DNA of 64,000 bases from Mya arenaria. Its lineage: Eukaryota > Mollusca > Bivalvia > Myida > Myidae. The position numbers and the translations under genes were made by a program. Location of the stretch: the NCBI RefSeq assembly GCF_026914265.1, contig NC_069135.1:30136738-30200737 (forward strand), in the 5' to 3' direction. Below are positions 12,859-25,600 of the stretch, piece by piece. The notes under the pieces were generated by a model that was given only the letters and a program-made list of their open reading frames with translations, did not search any database and had not been told where the DNA came from. The number at the start of each line of letters is the position of its first letter. Position 1 is the first letter of the stretch.

Positions 12859-13615
12859 TGGAATGCCATCACAATTTCATAAATCAAAGGTTTGCAATTG
12901 TACAAAGATTGCGTTCTTATCTGGCAGCGAACAATAACAACATTAGCAACAGCACCATTAAAGATGTATGTTTAAGTTATTGAAATATCAATACAGAGAC
13001 AAATGAATATATGAGCTAATCATAGTCAAAACACTATTAAACAAATACATGTCGCAATATACAATAATTCAGGAGTAACAACGTGTCTAGATGGAGAATG
13101 TCATATGTATGTAACGGATATCCAGTAAATCTGTTATTTTTGTATCATTATCAATTATTACATAAAGGGTTTGAGGGGTAGTCTTGGCGGCCGTAAAATA
13201 GAATGTTTATATAGAAGGAAAGTAAAAATCCTTTGCAGAAATTGGCAGAGCTAATTGCGTCTTTTGTGTTTATATACTTTATTCATGCATTCGGGATGTG
13301 ATGTTAGCAATAACATATCGTGAAACTATCCTTGACCGAAAAGAAAATTTAAATGCATAGATAAAACTGCGTTTATGGATGATTTAAAGGGGTACACTGG
13401 GTTGACATGTTACATATTTGTTTAAACAAATCTGTATTGATAATGTGTATTGATAGCAAGTCTCTGTCAAAAAGGAGTGAATCATAACATGAACGCAGAT
13501 AGTATAATCCAATTCAGTCCGCAAACATACAATGTTCAACTTTTCTGGTAGAAGGATAGCACATGTCTATTAATAAGCGGAGGAAAATATTTTGGCATCA
13601 ACGCTTCCTTAAATC
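12859..13615. other. Upstream of HSPA12-like gene 1
   Basis: If the proposed first exon is right, this holds its promoter. I see no clear TATA box at a convincing position and no intact heat-shock element (alternating GAA/TTC triplets at 2-bp spacing). Confidence 0.3.
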
Positions 13616-16600
13616 ATGAATGCACTAAAGGTAAGTGAGGCAAATCATATATTTGGAAATCATAAAATTGCGACTGAATGTTTTTGCACAATTCGCACAT
13701 TGTTGACAGACTTTCCAGTAATATTTCAAAAGATCAGTAGTAAATCGCAATTGAAAATTTAAATGAGAAGATGGATGCTTATACCTAGCATATTATGCCT
13801 TTAGAGGCGACACATTTCCGACTTCCGATTAGAAGTTTGTACAGTTAATTTTGGGGAATGCGAAAACGGTTGTCAAGTGTTATGCTGTATGTTATGCCAT
13901 TGTTTTGTTAAAAAATGTTTCTGTTCATTGAAACTAGTTACATAATTACAGCGTTTGCCTATTTACAAATTATTTGTTAAATGTTTTTACATCTGTTATT
14001 TGAGATATGCAATTGTGTTTGTAACAGGTTAGCAAACGCCAACGAATTAGGATTTTGCTAATTACCAATCAAAGGAGGTGTCAATCAAAGCCATATTGAC
14101 TTAAACTAACTGTTTTATTGTTTCTTTGTATCTAATTTTGCACCTTGACGTATGTTTCGATAGAAGCTTCAAAGTTTATTCATACACTCAATGCAAACAG
14201 AGTTTACAAACATGAGTATATTATAAGTGCTAAGTCAAACGAGGCATTATGCATGCACATAGTAAATACATATATGAAAACAGTGTACAATGAGGTTAAA
14301 GTTGTCTAAAAGGAATGATACATTGAGTTTCAAACTACAAATAGAATTACAATTATCATTAATCAGAGTCAAAATTATGTCAAGTTTAATCATTGTTAAG
14401 CAGAAAAATCAACATTATGCCAATTATCAAAATTCTCCGGACGAGTACGTTCTTTTAAGATATAAAGCATGGGAGAATTCTCCAATTCGATAGAAAACTA
14501 TTTGAAATGAGAAGTAATTAGTTTGAGCTGAATTGTCAGGCCTTTGAAGTATTTTCTCTGTTTCTATTGGTTCAATTCATGTCATGCATGACCAGGTCGC
14601 ACATTATAAGGGAGCTGATTTTTAACATGTGCTCGCCGAATGGGTATAACCCGATGGCGAGGGTAAATAAGCTCACCCCCCACATAGTGAGGAAGTCGTT
14701 AATAGGATACGGACACTTGAAATTTGTCTGAGCTCGAAGGTGGTTTACCACAGACCAGCTAAATTTAGCGTTGTCGCTGTTATACAATATATTTGGTGTT
14801 AATTTCTGGACTGCACATTCTGTGTTATTGCATCAACTATTTGTTAAGGAAAGAACATCAGAATAAAATCGTTAAAAGAACTTGCTTCGTGAAAAGGATT
14901 TGTTTTGGACTTTAATAGCTAATACCCCATTGGTGCTCGAATCTACTGGTTTAAGAAGCTTGAAAAAGCACGGCACAATACAAGCAACAGGTTTTCGGCT
15001 TGAGGGTAATGCTGCTGCATAAAAACCGTTTGACACGGCACCCAAACCGGTTGTGTTGTTTCTCGTTTGTTAATATGATTTTCATAGAGTGGACAACTTT
15101 TTTTCGTTATCAACCCTAAGAAGTTACCAGCTTTTTGGGATAATCAACTTGAGTAAATAGAGAAAAAGCATCAGCCGCCGACGACGGTTTTGCTTAACAT
15201 CAATAACCGCAGACGTCCTACCAACTTGGTTGTTAATGGGCCCATATGTTTACGTATTGCTTCTGAATTTCAAACTAAAGTTCGGAAAGGACACTCCCTC
15301 TAGGTTTCAAAATATCTGTTATATAACTCAGTTCATGTATACCACGTGATAAATTGAGCCATAAATTGTACGACGAAATGCAACATTTTGCTTCGAATGA
15401 AGACTTTACACAAAGATCACTCCAAATTTTTTTCATCATTTTTTACCAATGAAACTTAAAGCAATCTACGCCGCTTACGCCACCCTCATTTCTTGTTTTT
15501 ACCAGTGTTTTATTGACAGCTTAGTTTCTTACACTTTGACAAACCTTTTTACAAGACGGTCGTCTGACGGAGTACTGTCAACACATTATTTTGAAAACAG
15601 GTTCGTTTGATGAAACTAATGCAGTGAAAGGCGTTCCTAACAATCCTTGATAAACATACCAAGTGTTTTAATATATAGTATGTATGCACTGTGCTGTTTG
15701 CGGAGTTTTGTGCTTTCTTCCATGTTTCTTGTTTTTGATTTTTGTGTGTTTTTGGCGTTAACCCAATGCAATTAAACCGGGTTTATGTTTAATCCTTTTG
15801 CTACTGAGCTTGTTTTTGTAGTGTTTCACATTTTCTGTTTTAAGTCTTTATTTTAAGCAAAATCTTGCCTTCCGACGTAGCTTATATGACGTTCTTTGTC
15901 ACGTGGTATATACGAACACTGTAAGTATTTTGTTAAAATGTGTATGCCTCATGAACATGTTCAACATTTTAAGGTTTTGATTCTTGAGTCTCGAACCCAG
16001 TCTCAAGTCGTTAATGATTATGGGCCATGTTAGCTATGTCTAATTATTTCCTTTGAAGCATACATATTAGCATATTGAGCTGCTTTAGTGGAAACAGAAC
16101 ACCAATGATGGAAGATAGAGCCTCTTCAAAAGTTTGTTGATAAATGACAGATTGCTTGAAGCAGATTAATATTACACACCTTAACGATATATATTAGTAT
16201 CCTTTAATGTTTTTACTTTATTGTGGGCCATAGAGAACCGAGTACCATTGTATAAATCACCTGATTATCTGCAATAGAACAATAGAACGCCTCCTCGCTG
16301 ATAAGTTTTCTTTAAAACACGCATTTTAGAACAAATGTTGTTTGTTTTTGCCTTATACTGAGCATGCGCATTGAACGCTCTTTCGAACTTTTCCTGTTTT
16401 CGTAACTAAATGTAAAGGACAGAACTTATGGTTTGGATGAAATTCGATCCTACGTTGCGATATTTAGCAATTTGCTGTCAGCAGGACTACCGACAGAGCT
16501 TATGGCCTTATTGACCCGGAAATGTGTGTTGTGATGCAGAAATGCAATACAACTCGATCTGGTTAGACCACAAACATCCACTAGATATGGTTATACTTTT

Positions 16601-19600
16601 AACTCTGTGATAAGAAAGCATTCGGGCTGCGCTCTTACTCCAGTTCTTCTATTTTCTGGAGGGCGTAGGAAATATTCATTCGTCCCAGTGTACTTAAATG
16701 ATTTCCATATTGATAATTAACAGTTAATGAGGACAGTTGACTTTGGCCTTAGTCGTTAGAGCGCACAAGATACGATGATATTCGTCGCTCAACTGATTGC
16801 GTTATCATCAATTTATCATTTAGTTCAGATTATTTCTATATACCAATGCAGCTGATAAGCGTATCAAACACTGCCTATTTTAGTTTAAACTTATCTAGTA
16901 CAATGTGATAAAGAATTTTTTCTGTCATAATCGTTACCTTCATTTTGAGTTTGTTTATATTGGTTCTCATTTACAAAATTACAAATCTCTCCTTGTACCT
17001 TAGATGAATAATGTATTGACAAGTTGTTCTAGAGTGTTTTCCTTCTCTCATTTTGTACATTATTAACTTCCACATCGGAGGCGGAGCTTAATCGTTCAAT
17101 AAATAAATTGAGGATAAATTACAACGTTTTTCAATTTTACTGCACACCAGATATTGAACGTTGATTTGCAACATGATAAGAACAGTTACGTCACCCGACA
17201 CACTCGTGATTGAAATTGTATATTCTGGCGAAGAGCTCGTACATTATTTCAATAACTGGGGATTTGGGCACAGTAACTATCATATATCAAGCACTGGTTG
17301 CATAAATATGACATTTTGTACTTTTAGAAGCAAAGTGCCCCAATACACTTTGATATGAATGGGTTCTTAATAAACATGGCAGAACACGTTTTGATTAAAA
17401 GGTGATTTAAGGAAGTGACAACTACTACTGTTTTGAACAAGCGTTGCACAGTTTTAGAAATCTTCATGTTATTGGAGAGTTTAAAATGATGCCTTTAAGA
17501 ATAAAATAATATTTAATATTGATAATTTTCTTTTGCTTATTTCAGACTCTAATGGTTCTTTTTTTATTTTTTTGTAGAAAGTGTTCGGTAAAGGTCCCCA
17601 GAAGAAGCCAAGTGGTGATGGTGCCAAGAATGTATGTGATAATAATCCAAATTATAAGAGAACCATCATATTTCATTTAAGTTCCAATATATGCAAGTAT
17701 TTATTTGAATAAGGTCAACGTAATGCATGATCAAACAAATCAATATATCTTATGATATTCATGTAATTTGAAAAATGTAAGTTTGTTTATTTTTTGAAAG
17801 CATTTGCATATAGAAACACTACGTTGCACTCCATGTACCCTGTATAGGTATATATAGTATGTATGCACTGTGCTGTTTGTGGAGTTTTGTGCTGTTCTCC
17901 TGTGTTTCTTGTTTGTGATTTTATATTCTATGTCTTTGGCGTTTATCCAGTGCCATTAAGCGGGGTTAATGTTTAATCTTTTTGCTACTGAGCTTGTTTC
18001 TGCAGATTTTTGCATAAATATTGGTGTAATTGTCATTATTTATTTTGTGTTAACAATAGCACAATTACTTGAAGCTGCACTCTCACAGATTGACCATTTT
18101 AGCAACTTTTTAAAAAAAATCGTGGAAAGAAGATTTTTTGCGTAAATAATTGCAAACCAATAATTGCTGACAAAAAACCAGATCGTAGATTTTCATATTT
18201 CCGTTCGAAAATTAATGTTTTTTGGCTTAAACCGTTACAAATGGTTCAAATAAGAAAAATGCATAGAATATCAATTTTTGAACTGATATATAAAAATCTG
18301 CGATCTAATTTTTGTCAGCAGTCTTATACAACTTATTTCCAAGGATTTTCGCAAAAATTGGCTCATTCAAAGACAAAAAATAAAAAAAATGTTGTCAAAA
18401 CGTTAAATCTTTGAGAGTGCAGCTTTATATGAATTAAGCACTCTAGTGAGGCCATAGACACATATAAACTAATTGTGTACCCCTCTATGTTTGCATCATA
18501 ATGCATTTATTTACTGCCTTTTTTCGCCATTGTATATTTTGCCAGATGGGTCTTTGACCTTCTTGGCAATTAATGTTCTGTTCTACAATAATACGGGCGT
18601 GTAAAAAATAGAGAATCTCACATGAGTGATAATTTAAAACAGACTTTATTATAACTTCTTTTCGAAAATTGATAAAAAAAACGACGATTGGCATTGTTTT
18701 GCAGTTTAAGTTAATGAGTACAAAACATTTCTTATTGAATGTGAAAGTCTTTTTAAATCTTAAATTCGTTTGTGCATATTTAAAGCGCTAATTAATTGAA
18801 ATTTCGCTTATATACTGCGGCAGTTTTCAACGCTATTTATTAACCAAAGCGCTTAAAGCGTTGAATGGCTTTGGGCCGGCAACGTCTAATAGTTGATTTA
18901 GACAATTTAAAACATAGAAAATAAACTTATTAATGAACTACAATCCCCAAAAACCGTTTGTAGGATAAAATGAAGTATTATAATTTCATTTAAAACATTA
19001 TGAAATGCTATTTTACGCCTAATTAACATTTAATTGCATCATAATACGATCCATATTTGTTTAAGGTTTAAACGACTTCTCAGAATTTATATCCGAATGC
19101 AATGAACCACATTCTATTCTTAACTACAATGTAAATGTAGATATTATAGGTCTTCGGCCGAAGCAAAATCCAAACACAGGTATATAATATATGTGTTTAT
19201 TTGATTCAGTACGCGTTCATTTTGAAACTATTTGCGGATCCTGCATTTTATATTGTGTTCTGTAACTCACCGAAAATAAAATAACTTCTTTTAATACAAT
19301 TTCAATTGCATTATATTACGCAAAAGTCAGCTTATTCGAACTATATTAACCGCATAACATAGATTGAAAACTCATTACAGCTATATTTGTTTCATTGACC
19401 ACCGCAGTTCTAACCGCGTTTTGGTTGATTCGCCCGTGCGCGCATTAATTCGCCAAACGTTAAAAATGTGATGTCGATCTGCCGATGCGATTTCCGAGAT
19501 AAGGTTATAAATATATGAAGGCCTAGCGGCCTACAGTTTAAAAACGTATCACCAAACTGTTGTTTTCTGATTCCGTTTCATGCTATTATGGTGTGTAGTC

Positions 19601-22600
19601 TAAGAACTTCTTTCGCGTCGCTAAAATAGCGCGACAAAACTGTTTGGTAAAACCTGCCAGTTTTCTAGTACATAACATTACCTGATTCTACTTACACCAC
19701 CCGTAGCTTGTACATATTCAGGAATAGCACGAAGCAGAGAACACTTCCGATCTATCTAGACAATCAGTTGGTTGCCAATTTGAAGATCATAAATTGTAAC
19801 ATTATCAAAACATGAGCAGCACGCCAATACAAAAAGACGATTCTAGTTTCTGCTTATAATTACTCATAGCGAACCAGAAGTACACGCATGCATAAAGAAA
19901 TTCATTAATCTATAAAACATGAAAATATACATAAAAATGTATTTATAAATCGAATGTTGTAATGCTAGCTTTGTTGTTGTCGTACACTTTGATAACTCTT
20001 TACGTTTCAGCAACATTAACCTTCTATGAAATTGTCTCGAAATAAAAGAGGTAGTTACTTGTCTTCTGAGGTGTAAGTAAGCTTATTTAAAATCAGTCAT
20101 GGACATTTTGGAGAACTTTGTTTTTACATGCATTTTTAATACTGCCAATATGTTAAAACCAAACAATAATCAACGCAATTTTCATGTTGATGTCATTGAT
20201 AAAATAAGTGTTAGATTTGCTTTCCTTTAGGACATACTTTTAGTGGCTGCCATTGATTTTGGAACAACTTTTTCGGGATGGTCGTTTTCGTTCAGAGACG
20301 TTTTTAAATCAGAACCTACAAGAGTATCAACAAAATATTGGCATGGTAATCAACACATTTCATTAAAAGGTGAGTTCATTATAACTCGTAAATAAACGTT
20401 TTGGCCAATATGGATTTATACTAAGTAAAACAGAAATGTGCCAGACAGCAAACAGTATAGCAGAAAATTTATTAACGTGATGTTTTTCTGGTGGCAAGGC
20501 AAAATCGACTGTATTCAGATGTATTTTTTATATATCACTGAAAATTCATTTTGGGTCATGTAAACTACTAGTACATAGCTTTTTGACGATTATAATATAA
20601 CAGTTTCAATCCTATAAACAATCTAACATTTTTTTCAACTTCGATTTGGTTGATTTTTTTTCGCTTTTCAATGAATACAGCAAACGCGTGTGTGTACAGT
20701 AAGCAAAAGACACAATGGAATAAAAACAGAACCTTTACTGACTGACAGTAAATCAATTTCTTGCCAAAAATATCTTATATTAACAATGCTCCTGAATCCA
20801 AGACGCCATTCAATATAACATCTTAAAGCGTTTATTAATTGCATCTTTTGTCTAAAAGAAAACATATGAATACAGCCAACTGAAGATGACTTATGTGTTT
20901 TTGAGGATACAGTGTGTTATTTAATTAATTTCTGACGCGTTTTACATTCGGGGTATGGACGCAGTTTGGCTGGTTATAGTGGGTGTACATTTAAAAGCCA
21001 AACTGCGTCCATATCCCCGATAATAACATCAATCACGCAATTCATTTCTTATGTTTTAACCAGTAGATTTTTTCATTTCTTCCCAGAAAAAGTACTTTAT
21101 TCAATAATGAAAGCTTATTAATAATAACAATAATTCCTTTTCGCCCATTCTGTAAATATAATGACCCGACCGATTTACATATTGTACTGCTGCGAACAAA
21201 AGTAGTCCAAAACTAAAATCACGTTTAACGCTAGTTGTAGTGTTACGTGGCCTGCTGAAACAATACAAACACTATCAAGATACTAGTACGTTATTAATGT
21301 TATATGTGATTATTCGCGATCTGAACATTTCCAAAGATGTTGCGTTCAATTTATCAGAAAATATTCGCAATTGCCAAAAGGCCGCTCATTTAAGGAATGT
21401 AAGATTAAGTGTTAATATTTTATGAACATGTTCACTCAATTATCTTTAAATATAAAGATGCGGGCGTGAACTACTTATCTGTACGCGCATGCGTTTGGTT
21501 GTTCATTGAAAAACAAAACGATATCATTTACAATATGCGCTTCAACCAAAGCACCCTCGAGTGTATTGATAAAACCTGATGGACAGACGTTCAGCGCGTT
21601 TGGATACCAGGCTGATACCAAGTACAATGAACTTGTGGAAAAGAATGAACACAATGAGTGGTACTATTTCACTCGCTTTAAGATGCAATTATACAAACAG
21701 GTAATGCATTTGTATATTGAATACTCTCTTTTGTATATGCATTTGTTATCTATTCAAGAAGGTTACTATAAACTTCCTAACTACATTTACATACTATTAT
21801 CAGACACAAACTATTTGAAAAAATATTTGCAGAAGGTTAAACGAACCACAGAAATTAAAGATGCAGGTGGGAAGCCACTACCGGCCATGACAGTTGTCAC
21901 GTCTTTAATTAAGTAAGAACTATTGATATTGTTTTAAACGATAGATATATACATGTTCACTCTGATTATACTAAATGAAATAGTTCAGTAGTGAAAAGTG
22001 AACTCGTGAGCCACTAATCGTTCCGAGGCGGCGGCAATCACACCATTTATTGGTGAAGCTATTTTGATGGCATATTTGTTGTGTTTGTTCGTAACTGTCG
22101 TTAAGTTTATTTAGGCACTTGCCTTTTGGCTCTTAACCCGGTTCATATTTAAATGTGTGACTATTCGGCGTGTCCATTGTAGTTCTGTTGTGGGCTTGTA
22201 GTTTTTGCTGTATTGTTGCTGGAAGGATGTCGCGCAATACAAACTTGGACGGACCGTAATCATTTGAACAGGTTATGCTATTTTACAAAGCTTAATATGT
22301 TATTGAAGTATTAATAAAAATAAGTATACGATTTTATAATTATAGATTTCTTAAAGACGATCTTTTGAAAGATATCCAAACACAAACGAGTATGATTATG
22401 AGCCCCAAAGATGTCAATTGGGTATTGACTGTTCCTGCTATTTGGGATGACGACGCTAAACACTTCATGCGTGTAGCTGCTGAACAAGTAGGTGCAGTTT
22501 TGTTTCATTACTACAAGCCAGAATTTAACACGAAAGATGAAAGTTGTGATGTACGACTTTGTCTCGTTCGAACACCTACCCGAAAAAGAGAAAAATGACG

Positions 22601-25600
22601 TTTAAGCCAGAAGCAAATACTTGTTTAAAAAACCTTTTTATCGTCTACCGTTTAACCAAAGGCACACATGAGCACACATACAAAATCAGCATCAAAGGTA
22701 TTGATATCAATGAGGATCATCATGTTCAGGGTAAGCAAAAATTGTCAATACTATATAGTTCATATTATGTTGCCTCATTTTCACTGTGTATGAAGAAGAA
22801 CAATTTGCAAATATTGAATATGAAGCCGCCCGTAAACATAGTCACATGTTTATACGAAAATGTCAATTAATTTATCCCAATGAAAGAAAATGGTATGATT
22901 TCACTTGCAGACAGACGAAAAATACAAAAGTTAGCTGTCGTGTATTTAGCTAAAAGTGGCACGCAACAGGTTCATTTGCAAGAAATTATACTGCCTGTTA
23001 TTTGAACAATAGCAAATTATGGAAATTATAAAAAGTTCGTCACTGAACAGATGATAACAACTTACTCTGATAAAAAATTGCTAATAAATATCAATTGAAA
23101 TTATCAAACTGGTGATCCAAACTCTTCCTATTGTCTCTGATGTCCCATTCTTGCAAGATTTTGATATTTCCCATCAAGATGTTATAGATTCAATTAAGGT
23201 ACTAAAAACTGGAAAGGCAACAGGACCTGACTCTGTTAATAGCTTTGTACTAAGGGAAATAGCCACCGAAATTGCACAGCCCATCCGAGATCTTTTTAAT
23301 TACTCTCTTCATTCTGGTAAAGTACCCAAGCAGTGGAAACTGGCTCATGTCTGTGCGATTTTTAAGAAATCAGATCCCTAAGCTGTTGGTAATTATCGCC
23401 CAATATCCCTCTTGAGTGTTATTAGTAAGGTTCAAGAAAGGATTTTGCATAAATACATGTTTAACTTCTTCCGTCAAAATGACTTCTTAACCCCATTTCA
23501 GTCAGGGTTTGTTCCAAATGACTCCACTGTAAATCAGCTTGTATCTATCTATCACTCCTTCTGTCTTGCACTGGAGGGTAAAGAAGTAAGGGCAGTTTTC
23601 TTTGACATATCAAAAGCCTTTGATCGTGTATGGCATGAAGGTCTACTTTTCAAGCTTCGTGAAAGTGGTATTTCCGGTTCCCTTTTATTATGGCTTACTG
23701 ATTATCTCAGTGAAAGAAAACAGAAGGTTGTCCTATCTGGTACTATGTCAGATACGGTTTCAATATCTGCTGGAGTACCACAGGGTTCAATTCTTGGTCC
23801 CCTTCTCTTTCTTGTCTTTATAAATGATATCGTACGGAAAATAAAATCACCCACACGTCTTTTAGCAGATGATACTACTTTGTATGTTATTGTCGATGAT
23901 CCTTTGTCTGAAGCTCAGCAATTAAATGATGACATGAACAAAATTCATTTGTGGGCAGAAAGGTGGCTTGTATCATTCAACCCGGCGAAAACCGAATAAT
24001 TTTTAATATCTCGAAAAACAAACAGACAGGCACATCCACCTATTTATATGGATAATGTTCAAATAGCGGAAGTTACTACTCATAAACATCTCGGCGTGAC
24101 ACTCGCCAATAACTGCTTATGGCATGAGCATATCAACTCCGTCAAAACCAAGGCATGGCAACGTTTTTACATCATGCGATCATTTAAATTCGTCCTTGAT
24201 CGCAAATCGCTAGAAGTCCTATATAAAACATTTATTCGGCCACTGTTGGAATACGCAGATGTAGTTTGGGATAATCTAACGCAAGCTGAAGCAGAGGACC
24301 TAGAAAAGGTTCAGCATGAGGCAGCGCGAATAATTTCCGGAGCAACGCGACTTGTCTCCATTTCAAATCTTTATATAGAAGCAGGACTTGAATCTCTGAA
24401 GGAGAGAAGACGTAAACACAAACTCAGTCTTTTTTACAAGCTCGTACAATCTTCGGAATTCTGTGAACCTTCGTAATATTCCTTGTAAAACTTAGGTGTT
24501 ATTCAATTCGTTTCTTCCAACCACAATATCCTTATGGAATGCACTCCCGGAAACTGTTCGTTCTTCGACATCCCTGCCCCCCGTAAATACAATCTTAACA
24601 AGAATAAAAAAAACTGTTCCAAATTTCTATTATGAAGGCGATCGCAAATGGAGCGTCATACATGCAAGGCTGCGGATGCATTACATTAATCTTAATGAAC
24701 ATTTGTTCTCTAAAAACATTAACAATAGTCCAAATTGTCAATGTGGTGAAATCGAGGACACCTACCATTTCTTTCTCACCTGTCCCCTTTATCGTGCACA
24801 AAGGCATCATCTACTCGAACATCTGTTTTCTATTGTGCCACTTCAAGTACTACTGTTCGGTTCAAAAAATGCCACAGACTTCTTGATCAACTCAACAATA
24901 TTCAATCACGTTCAAAACTACATTCGCCAAACTAAATGCTTTTGATCTACTTAGGATAATAAGAACAAACCAGATTCTACAACTGATCTGACCTGTACAT
25001 GCCCTGTCCTGTCTTCCCGCTTCTCTTTTATCCAACTACCAACGCATTTTGCTATTTCCTTCATTTGTCATTCACCTTTCATCTTATCTATCAAATTATA
25101 ACGGTACCGAAAATATAAACATCATAACAACATTTACACCATAACAAGCAGCTTTAAAGTGTGACAGAAACGAGGCACAGTATAATCTTATAAGCTTCCT
25201 TCTCAATTCTGTCGTGAATATTTTGTTATGTGCATATATCACTTGCTCACTTTGCCTGTACTTCTATGTTAGAAAACCTTTTATTATTGATTATGCCCTA
25301 ACCTTGTGTATTCCTCAAATGTACTTTATGAAATAAATATTGTTTAAACCAAACTGGTGATGCAAAGCATTATTTTTTTTAAAGTGATTTTTATACTATG
25401 AAACGTTTAGTTATGTTTTTGCAATGCGTGCTTTTCGCCCACATAGCATACCATTTTGTATTATTCCATTATGTTCAATTATTTAAAAACATTTTTTTCG
25501 GTGTACAGAATAGCAACATCTATAATCATAATGAAACCATGTTTTTTTTTTATAACCACATATCACCTGTTTAGCAGTTATTCAACAACAACCAACGACA

